DNA of 33,628 bases. Source: Dehalococcoidales bacterium. GTDB lineage: Bacteria; Chloroflexota; Dehalococcoidia; Dehalococcoidales; BS750m-G39. The notes beneath the pieces are model-generated. The model was not told where the DNA came from. It worked only from the letters and a program-made list of their open reading frames with translations, and ran no database searches. The stretch lies in contig JALHSZ010000007.1 in assembly GCA_022865485.1 (NCBI GenBank), forward strand, positions 1-33,628, read 5' to 3'. Shown piece by piece: positions 25,757 to 33,628 of the stretch (the first letter of the stretch is position 1; each line of letters starts with the position of its first letter). The position numbers and the translations under genes are program-made.

Positions 25757-26896
25757 GTGAGTCCGATGTCAAAGAAGATGAAGATAGCGCTAAGCCTGTT
25801 TCTGGCGGTAATTATTGCCTTGGCCTTCGCGGCGGGCTGTCTTATCGGTGGTGAGACATCGCCGCAGAATGACTTTGATATTGTGGAGCAGGCTTGGGAG
25901 ATAATACTCCGGGATTACGTGGAAAACGATCAGATCGACACCGAAGCCCTGGCCCAGGGAGCGGTCAGGGGCATGGTAGAGGCGCTGGGCGACCCTTATA
26001 CCTCCTATCTGGATGCCGAAGACTACCAGCTTGGTTTGAAGAGCCTGGAGGGGAGCTTCGAGGGCGTTGGAGCCTATGTAACTATTAAAGACGAGCAGCT
26101 GATGATTATCGCCCCCATTGCCGATTCCCCTGCGGATAAGGCGGGCATCAGGGCGGGCGATATAGTTCTGGAAATCGACGGCCAGTCCACTACGGGCATG
26201 AGCCTGGTCGAGGCGGTGCTCCTTGTCCAGGGTCCCGAGGGTACGCAGGTCGACCTCCTCGTCCTTCATGAGGGCGAGACCGAGCCCGAGCTGATTTCGA
26301 TAATACGGGCGGTGATTGAGGTGCCCAGCGTCGAATTCGAGATGAGGGAAGAATTCGCCTATATCGTTATCACCAATTTTTCTGAGCGCACGGCTGAAGA
26401 GCTATTGACGGTGATAGAGACTATAAACCAGCAGGGGGCTGAGGGCATTATACTCGACCTGCGCGGCAACCCCGGTGGCTTGCTGGAGACGGTGGTTGAT
26501 GTCGCCGGCTTCTTCCTGAGGGAGGGGGTGGTGGTTGACGTGGTCGATAGTAAGGGGAATCACGATGTTTACTCGGTCAGGCCTGGCGGGATAACCACCG
26601 ACCTGCCCATGGTGGTCCTGGTTGATGAGTACAGCGCCAGCGGCAGCGAGGTGCTGGCGGGCGCCCTGCAGGACTACGGGCGCGCCGTCATTGCCGGCAC
26701 CACGACCTTCGGCAAGGGCAGCGTCGATATCCTGCGTCGGCTCGGTGACGGCTCGGGACTGTATATCACCAACGCCCGCTGGCTCACCCCCAAGGGTCGG
26801 CTCATAGAGGGCGAAGGTATATACCCCGACTATGAACTTGAGCTTGAGGGCGAAGACGCCATCCAGTGGGCCATAGACTACCTGAGGAGTAATTAA
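25757..26896 (+). CDS. S41 family C-terminal processing peptidase, lipoprotein
   Basis: 379 aa; lipobox-like FAAGC, PDZ (GIRAGDIVLEIDG), catalytic region DEYSASGSEVLAGALQDYGRA..GTTTFGKGS. Confidence 0.93.
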   Translation: MSPMSKKMKIALSLFLAVIIALAFAAGCLIGGETSPQNDFDIVEQAWEIILRDYVENDQIDTEALAQGAVRGMVEALGDPYTSYLDAEDYQLGLKSLEGSFEGVGAYVTIKDEQLMIIAPIADSPADKAGIRAGDIVLEIDGQSTTGMSLVEAVLLVQGPEGTQVDLLVLHEGETEPELISIIRAVIEVPSVEFEMREEFAYIVITNFSERTAEELLTVIETINQQGAEGIILDLRGNPGGLLETVVDVAGFFLREGVVVDVVDSKGNHDVYSVRPGGITTDLPMVVLVDEYSASGSEVLAGALQDYGRAVIAGTTTFGKGSVDILRRLGDGSGLYITNARWLTPKGRLIEGEGIYPDYELELEGEDAIQWAIDYLRSN

Positions 26897-26900
26897 CGGA

Positions 26901-27311
26901 ATGAAAAGCCTGTATCTACGGATATGGGTAATAGTGGCTTTGACCCTGGCGCTGGGGGCGGCCATTACCCGCCTGGCCTGGGGAATTACCACTGCCAGCC
27001 AGGGGGGCAGCATAGCCATAATAATACTGCTCATGGTGGCTATTCTAGTTACCTACGCCCTGCTCTTATACCTGGCTATCAAGCCCAGCCTGGAAAAGCT
27101 CAAGAGCCTGGCGGTGGCAATATTAGCCACGGTAATAGCTGGCGGGGGTATCATCGGCAGCATCATCCACTTCATCCGCTTCGTTTCCTCGCCTAGGGTG
27201 TCTTCGCCATTGAGCCCGCTGATAGCCAGCCTGCTCATGGCCAGCGGCGTGGTTATCTGCGGACTGATTCTATGGGTCGTCTGGCGGGTACGTAAAGGCA
27301 AAAAGGTCTAG
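26901..27311 (+). CDS. Integral membrane protein
   Basis: 136 aa with four hydrophobic segments. Confidence 0.7.
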   Translation: MKSLYLRIWVIVALTLALGAAITRLAWGITTASQGGSIAIIILLMVAILVTYALLLYLAIKPSLEKLKSLAVAILATVIAGGGIIGSIIHFIRFVSSPRVSSPLSPLIASLLMASGVVICGLILWVVWRVRKGKKV

Positions 27312-27317
27312 GGGGCT

Positions 27318-27695
27318 ATGGACAGAGAAAGATTCGAACGGCTGGTGGAGAGGGCGGTGGAAAGCCTGCCCGAGGAGTTTCGCACCCGGCTGGAGAACAT
27401 CGATGTCGTCGTGGAAGACTGGCCGAATCAAAGTCATATGGCTAGATTGGGGTTGAGGCATCGGCACGAACTGCTCGGTCTTTACCAGGGCGTACCCCTG
27501 ACCGAGCGCGGCGAGCATTACGGGCTGGTGCCCCCCGATAAGGTAACCATCTTTCAGGGGCCGATTGAAGCTAAATGCCGTGACGATGCCAGCATTACAG
27601 CTGAGATAGGGAGGGTAGTCCGCCACGAAATAGCCCACCACTTCGGCATCGGGGACGGGCGCTTAAGAGAGCTGGAAGAAGACGAAGACCGCTAG
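27318..27695 (+). CDS. Metallopeptidase family (zincin-like) protein
   Basis: 125 aa; HEIAHHFGIGDGRL (HExxH...) and N-terminal FERLVERAVESLPEEF typical of the family. Confidence 0.85.
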   Translation: MDRERFERLVERAVESLPEEFRTRLENIDVVVEDWPNQSHMARLGLRHRHELLGLYQGVPLTERGEHYGLVPPDKVTIFQGPIEAKCRDDASITAEIGRVVRHEIAHHFGIGDGRLRELEEDEDR

Positions 27696-27697
27696 AC

Positions 27698-29071
27698 TTA
27701 CCCCCTGACCCCCAAATCCCTGACCATGTAGTCTCCCCGCGATTGGTAGCCGAACTCGGTGCGGTAGTATTCCCTGGCGCCGACGCCGCTCAAGATTGTC
27801 ATTTGCGGCGCCCCAAACTCCTCGGCGGCAATTCGCTCCGCCTCCCGGAGCAGGGCTTTGCCCAGACCCTTGTGCTGAGCCGCCTCCCTATTCTGCTCGG
27901 CGAGGGGGACCTCGGGCCCGTAAACATGCAGTTCCCGTATTAAAGCTGAATTTTCGCTGGTCTCAATCTTGGGCTGGATCCTCATCCGCAGCAGCCCGAA
28001 CAGGGTCTCGGTTTCGTCCTCAAAAGAGAGAAAGATTTCATTGCCCCCCGCCGCCCCATAGTCCATTCTCACCAGCCGGGGCTCGCCCGTTTGCCGGCCC
28101 TCTTGCGCCCGGTGGCCATACTCGCGGCAGCGGATGCACTTACACTCAATTCCCCTTTGCTTCATGCGCTGCTTAATTACCCCGCGCAGCGAGTCCTTGC
28201 AGCCGGCGGTGATGAACTTGGCGGGAATATCGCGCAGCACCCGCGATATCCGGACGTATTTGGGCACGATGGACTTGATGTCAGTCAGCAAATTGACCAT
28301 GGTCTTGACATCATAGGGCTGGTAGCGGTTTTCCTGATACCATCTCTCCAGTTCGGTGCCCTCGACCACCATGGTGGGGTAGAGCTTCAAGCCGTCGGGC
28401 TTAAAGCGCTCGTCGTCAAAGAGCTTTCTCGATAGCTCCAGGTCGTGCTCGGGCGTGGAACCGGGCAGCCCCGGCATCCAGTGGTAGTGCACCTTAAAGC
28501 CGTGCTGCCTGAGGAGGGCGGTAGCCCTGACCACATCCTCGACCTTGTGCCCCCGCCGCGTCAGGCGGTAGATTTCATCATCCAGCATCTGCACGCCCAG
28601 CTCCACCCGGGTGGCGCCGAAGCGGAGCATGCGCTCTATCTCCTCTTCTCCGCACCAGTCGGGGCGGGTCTCGAGGCAAAGCCCGGTGCAGCGGTGCTTT
28701 GCCGTCTGGTTGCGCTGCTTGGCTTCTTCCAGGTTCGCCGAATCCTGGCCGTTCAAGCCGTCAAGGCACTCCTTGATGAACTGGTACTGGTAATCCTTGG
28801 GGAAAGCCAGGAAGGTGCCCCCCATCACTATCAGCTCGACCTTGTCGGTGGGGTGCCCCATCTCCGTCAGCGCTTTCAGCCTTGAGCGGACCTGTTTCCC
28901 GGCGTCGTAGTCGCACCTTATCGCCCGTAGCACCGCCGGCGACTCCGGGGTATAGCTCTTGGGCGTGGCCTGGTAGGTGGGGCAATAGACGCACTGCCCC
29001 GGGCATTGCAGCGGCGCGGTCATCACCGCCACCGGCGTCACCCCCGATATCGTCCTTGCAAATTTCCTCAT
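27698..29071 (-). CDS. Elp3-type tRNA uridine(34) radical SAM/GNAT enzyme
   Basis: Radical SAM motif CPGQCVYC, GNAT C-terminus (HKGLGKALLREAERIAAEEFG..YYRTEFGY); start at ATG 29071 preferred over the 29137 track start. Confidence 0.92.
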   Translation of the reverse strand: MRKFARTISGVTPVAVMTAPLQCPGQCVYCPTYQATPKSYTPESPAVLRAIRCDYDAGKQVRSRLKALTEMGHPTDKVELIVMGGTFLAFPKDYQYQFIKECLDGLNGQDSANLEEAKQRNQTAKHRCTGLCLETRPDWCGEEEIERMLRFGATRVELGVQMLDDEIYRLTRRGHKVEDVVRATALLRQHGFKVHYHWMPGLPGSTPEHDLELSRKLFDDERFKPDGLKLYPTMVVEGTELERWYQENRYQPYDVKTMVNLLTDIKSIVPKYVRISRVLRDIPAKFITAGCKDSLRGVIKQRMKQRGIECKCIRCREYGHRAQEGRQTGEPRLVRMDYGAAGGNEIFLSFEDETETLFGLLRMRIQPKIETSENSALIRELHVYGPEVPLAEQNREAAQHKGLGKALLREAERIAAEEFGAPQMTILSGVGAREYYRTEFGYQSRGDYMVRDLGVRG

Positions 29072-29208
29072 CTTATGCCATAAACAGTGTAGCAAATTTA
29101 GCTGAGAAACAGAAACATCATATTGCGGGGAGTTCAAGAGGGGGCGAAGCCCCCCTTGAAAGACCTTTGTGGGTGGGTTAGGGTGGGAAATAAAACCTGG
29201 GGGGTGGG

Positions 29209-29859
29209 GTGAATAATAATAAAGAAATCTTCGACCAGATAGCCCCGAGCTGGTATAACTTCCGCCACTGGTCTATATTCCGCACCGAGCTGGAGGCGCT
29301 GGCTTGGCGCTGGCAAAAGGGCAGGCTGCTTAACGTCGGCTGCGCCCACGGCCCCGACTTTCTGCCCTTCAAGGACGGCTTTGAGCTCTACGGGGTGGAC
29401 TTCTCCGCCGAGATGCTCAAGCTCGCCGAGAAATACTCTCAAAAATTCGGCTTTGCTGTCCAACTGGCGCTGGCTGATGTCCGCCGCCTGCCTTATCCCG
29501 ACGAAAGCTTCGACTGGGCAATCTCGGTGGCGACCTACCACCACCTGGGGGGTGGGGAACATCAAGAGGCATTAAGGGAGCTGAAACGGGTATTAAAACC
29601 CGGTGGCGAAGCCTTTATCACGGTATGGAACCGCGGGCAGCCCCGCTTCTGGTTCAAGCCCAAAGAGGTGAAAGTCCCCTGGCGGCAGAGGGGCAAGACC
29701 CTCTATCGCCGCTACTACCTCTTTAGTTATGCCGAGCTGGAGAGGCTGGCCAAAGAGGCGGGCTTTGAGGTAATAAAGTCTTTCCCCGAAAGCGCCTACC
29801 GCTTCCCGCTGAAGGCTTTCTCCAGGAATATATGCCTACTGGTAAAGAAGAGAGATTAA
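29209..29859 (+). CDS. Class I SAM-dependent methyltransferase, Trm9/ALKBH8-MTase-like
   Basis: GTG start; FDQIAPSWYNFRHW, LLNVGCAHGPDF, FDWAISVATYHHL, ELKRVLKPGGEAFITVWN, PW. Confidence 0.8.
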   Translation: MNNNKEIFDQIAPSWYNFRHWSIFRTELEALAWRWQKGRLLNVGCAHGPDFLPFKDGFELYGVDFSAEMLKLAEKYSQKFGFAVQLALADVRRLPYPDESFDWAISVATYHHLGGGEHQEALRELKRVLKPGGEAFITVWNRGQPRFWFKPKEVKVPWRQRGKTLYRRYYLFSYAELERLAKEAGFEVIKSFPESAYRFPLKAFSRNICLLVKKRD

Positions 29860-30353
29860 TCTTTAGCGGTTCGGGTGTAGATGACCAGCTCGCTGCGGTG
29901 GAAGCCCAGCCCCTGGAAATAGTTCTGCAGCTCCCAGTGACGCTCGTCGACGACGGCGCGCACCGTCTCAACCCCTCTGGAGTGGCAGCGCTTGACCAGG
30001 GCGTCAACCAGTTTGCTGGCAATACCCTGCTTCTGGTAGTCGGGGTCAACAATCAACATGTGGATGATACCCACTTCGTCGACGGGTATGCCGGCGAAGG
30101 CTAACCGCCCCCAGATAAAGCCGACAACCTTGCCGTTGACTTCGGCGACACAGCTCAGGTCGAGCGGACCGCCGGGATTGGTCGAGGCTACCTCGTCAAA
30201 GGTCATGGCGCCCCGGTAGCTTAAGCGGCTCCGCTTGGTGCCGGGTATCTTTTCCTCCCTGATTTTGCTGTAAACGGCTAACATGGCGTCGATATCGCTG
30301 CGCTCCATGGGTCTTATCTTTATTTCTTTCTCGGTACTGGTCATCATAATCAC
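29856..30353 (-). CDS. GNAT family N-acetyltransferase
   Basis: 165 aa; IHMLIVDPDYQKQGIASKLVDALVKRC acetyl-CoA site. Confidence 0.88.
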   Translation of the reverse strand: MIMMTSTEKEIKIRPMERSDIDAMLAVYSKIREEKIPGTKRSRLSYRGAMTFDEVASTNPGGPLDLSCVAEVNGKVVGFIWGRLAFAGIPVDEVGIIHMLIVDPDYQKQGIASKLVDALVKRCHSRGVETVRAVVDERHWELQNYFQGLGFHRSELVIYTRTAKD

Positions 30354-30418
30354 CTCCCGCTTTGTGTTTGTCGGAAAACCCGGGCTGCTTCCGGTAATAA
30401 GCGGTATGTAGAAGTCTA

Positions 30419-30955
30419 TTAGCTTTTATTAGCTTTTGTCAACAGCTTCTTCATTTCTTCAGAATGCGCCCGCTTCAGCCTTTTCAGCTTTTTCTTGACT
30501 TGGGCTGATTTGACATCCTCTATGGTCATCAGCACCGCGTCCTCCCGGTTATCGGTATAGTAGCCGCGGCGCAATCCCACCCTGACGAAGCCGTACTTGG
30601 CGTAGAGCTTCTGGGCTTCGGTGTTGGAGGCGCGCACCTCCAGCGTAATAAGATTCGCCCCCAGCTCTATAGCCAGCTCGATAATGGCGATGAGCAAGGC
30701 CTCTCCTATCCCCTGGCGACGGTGCTTTTCCCGCACGGCGATGTTGGTTATGTGGGCTTCGTCCACCAGCATCCAGAGGCCGGCAAAACCAATAATATGG
30801 TGCCCCGCCCCCTCATCACCGGCGACGATATAGTGGGCCAGCCCGTTTTTCAGCTCACGCTCGTAGTTGGCTGGAGGCCACAGGGTAGGGAAGGCTTCAC
30901 GGTCAATTTCGGTGACCTGGGGGACGTCCTCCTGGCTCATCAAACGCAGATACAT
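30419..30955 (-). CDS. rimI: Ribosomal protein S18-alanine N-acetyltransferase
   Basis: 178 aa; ITNIAVREKHRRQGIGEALL, LEVRASNTEAQKLYAKYGF, GYYTDNREDAVLM. Confidence 0.9.
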   Translation of the reverse strand: MYLRLMSQEDVPQVTEIDREAFPTLWPPANYERELKNGLAHYIVAGDEGAGHHIIGFAGLWMLVDEAHITNIAVREKHRRQGIGEALLIAIIELAIELGANLITLEVRASNTEAQKLYAKYGFVRVGLRRGYYTDNREDAVLMTIEDVKSAQVKKKLKRLKRAHSEEMKKLLTKANKS

Positions 30956-31112
30956 CTAAATTCCATCCTCGGAGAGGTTATGGTGTCGGGATTATTTTAT
31001 CATATCCCCCCACTTTTTTGTGGCTCTCCAAACTATCTTTTCGCCCTTTGCTTCGTTATACTATATGCACAGGATAACGCCATAGTTTCCCTAATCTAGA
31101 GGGAGTTGTCAG

Positions 31113-31652
31113 GTGCAAGGTGAAGAGAGCCTGGTTCAGCGGGCGAAAAACAATGACCAGGAGGCGTTTGCCCAGCTGTACGAGGAGCATTTCGATAAGA
31201 TTTATCGCTATCTGGCTCTGAGGATAGGCAATGAGATGGAGGCGGAAGATATGACTCAGCAGGTCTTCTTAAACGCGCTCCAGTCAATCTCCTCCTTTCG
31301 GTGGAAGGGGGTGCCCTTCTCCGCCTGGCTCTACCGCATCGCCCACAACCAGGCGGTCGACCACCTGAGAAAAAATAAGAAGCGCAGTACTGTCCCCCTG
31401 GATGAGTCGCTGGCGAGTAGCGGGGATAGCCCCCCCTCCGCCGCCGAGCGCAAGATGGATATCGAGCAGCTGCTGGCGGCGACCAGGCGGCTGACCGAGG
31501 CGCAGCGCGAGGTAATCTCGCTGCGCTTTACCAGCGAGCTATCCATCGCTCAGGTAGCCGGGATTATGGGCAAGAGCGAGGGGGCGGTAAAGGCGCTGCA
31601 GCACAGTGCCATCGTCGCCCTGCGACGGACAATGTTGGTGACGGAACAATGA
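31113..31652 (+). CDS. ECF-type RNA polymerase sigma factor
   Basis: 179 aa, GTG start; FAQLYEEHFDKIYRYLALRIGN (region 2), SELSIAQVAGIMGKSEGAVKALQHSAI (region 4). Confidence 0.93.
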   Translation: MQGEESLVQRAKNNDQEAFAQLYEEHFDKIYRYLALRIGNEMEAEDMTQQVFLNALQSISSFRWKGVPFSAWLYRIAHNQAVDHLRKNKKRSTVPLDESLASSGDSPPSAAERKMDIEQLLAATRRLTEAQREVISLRFTSELSIAQVAGIMGKSEGAVKALQHSAIVALRRTMLVTEQ

Positions 31653-32545
31653 CAGATAAAGAATTCAATAATATCTTGGACGAATGCCTGGAGCGGATAG
31701 TGCTCGATGGCGAAACCATGGAGCAGTGCCTCAGGCGCTATCCGGAGCAGGCCGCCGAGCTCGAGCCTCTTCTGGAGACGGTGCTGTCGGTCAAGGGAGC
31801 GTCGGCAATTCAGCCGAGGCCCGAGTTTAAAGCCAGGGCAAGGTACCGGTTCCGCTCGGCACTGGGTGAGAAAGTCGCCCCCAAACACCGTTCCTTCTTC
31901 GGCTGGGTGCCGCGGTGGGCGACGGCGCTGGCTATCGTCCTCGTCGTGCTCATGGCGGGGGGAGGCACTGTAGCCGCCGCCAGCAATAGCATGCCCGATA
32001 GTATCCTCTACCCGGTCAAGCTGGCTACCGAGAATGTGCAGCTGGCGCTGACCACCTCTGAGCTGGGCAAGGCCAGGCTCTGCGCCAACTTTGCCGACAG
32101 GAGGGTGGCCGAGATAATCTATATGGCGGACAGGGGTGACGCCCATCAGGTGGAGCTAATCACCGAGCGCCTGGATGACCGCCTGGAAATGCTGGTTGTT
32201 CTGGCCTCGGAGCTGGAAGCGGGTGAGTCGCAAGAATTTTTGGCGGCGTCGGGTGGCGCAGAAGCCGCACCCGAGGAGCCGGCGGTGGATGGCGAAGACA
32301 CTGAACCCGTGGTGCCAGTGACGGAGGAGTCCAGGGGGTTGTGGGGGGGGTTGGGCAAGAATGGCCATGGACAGGCTCAAGATCGGGCTGGACTCCAAAC
32401 GACAGTGGCGGACGCGGCGGCTAACAACGGCGCGGTGATGAGGGCGATGCTGGATGAAGTGCCCGAATCGGTGAGAGCAGCCCTGCTGGAGGCGATTGCG
32501 GTATTGGAAGATGGCTACGAAAAGGTCCTCCAAGCCCTGGAATAA
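31649..32545 (+). CDS. DUF5667-type membrane protein, putative anti-sigma partner
   Basis: 298 aa, 4-nt overlap with sigma gene; single TM (WATALAIVLVVLMAGGGTVAAA) then SMPDSILYPVKLATENVQLALT. Confidence 0.8.
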   Translation: MTDKEFNNILDECLERIVLDGETMEQCLRRYPEQAAELEPLLETVLSVKGASAIQPRPEFKARARYRFRSALGEKVAPKHRSFFGWVPRWATALAIVLVVLMAGGGTVAAASNSMPDSILYPVKLATENVQLALTTSELGKARLCANFADRRVAEIIYMADRGDAHQVELITERLDDRLEMLVVLASELEAGESQEFLAASGGAEAAPEEPAVDGEDTEPVVPVTEESRGLWGGLGKNGHGQAQDRAGLQTTVADAAANNGAVMRAMLDEVPESVRAALLEAIAVLEDGYEKVLQALE

Positions 32546-32650
32546 CCCCATCTTTCCCCAAAATCGCCTAAGTCGCTACTAACCAAAAGGCGACTTTTTC
32601 GTTATATATAAGTGGAAGCAATAAAAGCAATTCTGAAAAGGAGGTGAATT

Positions 32651-33412
32651 ATGAAACGGAATTTGCTATTGGTGATAGGTATGGTGGTGATAAGTCTGGC
32701 ACTGGTGCTATCCCTGGTCGGTTTTTCCGCCTGCACGGCGGGCCCGACCGAGTTCGGCACGATAGACATAAGCAGCCAGCAGGAAGGGCTCTGGGTCAGC
32801 GGCGAAGGCAAGGTCACCGTCACCCCCGACCTGGCTACCCTGTACTTGGGCATTGAGGCTCAGGCTGACACTGTCGCCGAGGCTCAATCTCAGGCGGTTG
32901 GAGCTATGGATGCGGTGATGGCCGCACTGGCGGCTAGTGGCATCGCTGAGAAGGATATTCAGACCCAGTATTTCAGCATCGAGCAGGTAACCAGCTGGGA
33001 TAAGGACACGGGGGAGGAGATTGTGACTGGCTACCGGGTGACCAATATGGTGACGGCCAAGATAAGGGATATAGATAACGTTGGCTCTACTATTGATGCC
33101 GTCGCTGCTGCCGGTGGAGACTTAGTCCGCATCAGCAGCATCGCCTTCTCGGTCGATGACCCCTCGGCATACTATGAAGAGGCACGAGAAGAGGCAATGG
33201 CTGATGCCAAAGCCAAGGCCGAGCAGCTGGCTTACCTGGCTGGAATCGAGCTGGGCAAGCCGACCTATATCTCAGAGTGGTCATCATCTCCCGTTTCTTC
33301 CCGTGAGATATATTATGATGCAGCAGTCCCGGCACCAATGCCGACTCCAATCAGCCCCGGAGAGCTGGATATTACCCTTACCGTCCAGGTGGCTTATGCC
33401 ATCGAGGACTGA
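32651..33412 (+). CDS. SIMPL (DUF541) domain lipoprotein
   Basis: 253 aa; lipobox-like GFSAC, LWVSGEGKVTVTPDLATLYLGIEAQADTVAEAQ. Confidence 0.9.
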   Translation: MKRNLLLVIGMVVISLALVLSLVGFSACTAGPTEFGTIDISSQQEGLWVSGEGKVTVTPDLATLYLGIEAQADTVAEAQSQAVGAMDAVMAALAASGIAEKDIQTQYFSIEQVTSWDKDTGEEIVTGYRVTNMVTAKIRDIDNVGSTIDAVAAAGGDLVRISSIAFSVDDPSAYYEEAREEAMADAKAKAEQLAYLAGIELGKPTYISEWSSSPVSSREIYYDAAVPAPMPTPISPGELDITLTVQVAYAIED

Positions 33413-33474
33413 CGAGAGTTTTTGGTTATGAGGTTGGGGATGCCTTAGCCAGCCCGTATGGCTGATATTAGAGG

Positions 33475-33503
33475 GGGAGTCCTTCAGAGAAGGACTCCCT
33501 TTT
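33475..33503. terminator. Terminator hairpin
   Basis: GGGAGTCCTT-CAGAG-AAGGACTCCC followed by TTTT. Confidence 0.75.
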
Positions 33504-33628
33504 ATTTTATGGTTGTGTCGCCGTAGCGTTCCCACTCGCTGTAGACACAGCCGCAGTATTGCTGGCGGTGCAGATTCATCGGCTTGGTGATGTGGCGGCT
33601 GTCCGAGTAGCGTTTCCTCAAGTCGGCG
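33502..33628 (-). CDS. queH: C-terminal fragment of epoxyqueuosine reductase QueH
   Basis: Reverse-strand frame ...ADLRKRYSDSRHITKPMNLHRQQYCGCVYSEWERYGDTTIK*; RQQYCGCVYS is QueH-like. Confidence 0.8.
   Translation of the reverse strand, partial: ADLRKRYSDSRHITKPMNLHRQQYCGCVYSEWERYGDTTIK

Noticed and set aside
31113-32545. ECF sigma plus DUF5667 pair as a novel system
   Set aside because: Common bacterial arrangement; no unusual feature seen

Overview
The window is bacterial, and gene content suggests Dehalococcoidia/Chloroflexota (inference from gene content only). Housekeeping genes flank the ends: a radical SAM protein, YqeY, S21 and an FAD oxidoreductase on the left; a zinc-ribbon coiled-coil protein, RNase HI, RNase P RNA, an S41 protease, Elp3, a Trm9-like methyltransferase, RimI, an ECF sigma factor, DUF5667, SIMPL and a QueH C-terminus on the right. 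Between them is a reduced phage/GTA-like capsid system split in two on the minus strand. The packaging half (48-aa ORF, TerS-like, TerL) lies at 21.8-23.6 kb. The head/fibre half (Cys-rich HTH, portal, scaffold-like, capsid, minor proteins, propeller/hub-like protein) lies at 4.2-12.3 kb. They are separated by about 9.5 kb of mostly opposite-strand surface/lipid genes (two paralogous IPT/TIG-like surface proteins flanking an MMPL/RND transporter, a Zn-ribbon patatin, a small Zn-ribbon protein and an SDR). The strongest new observation is a near-identical 23-bp element (19/23 identical, with a LexA-like GAAC-N4-GTGC core overlapping the -10 box) upstream of BOTH halves, implying co-regulation. 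Other notable observations: a ghost remnant of a second patatin locus deleted between short direct repeats; twin terminator hairpins with exactly inverted cores; a leader hairpin that sequesters the SD/start of a Zn-ribbon gene; four 9-bp-spaced GGCTAT iterons inside a consensus promoter of an orphan RHH-like gene; and a divergent Elp3/Trm9-like pair. All calls are from reading the sequence; no searches were run.
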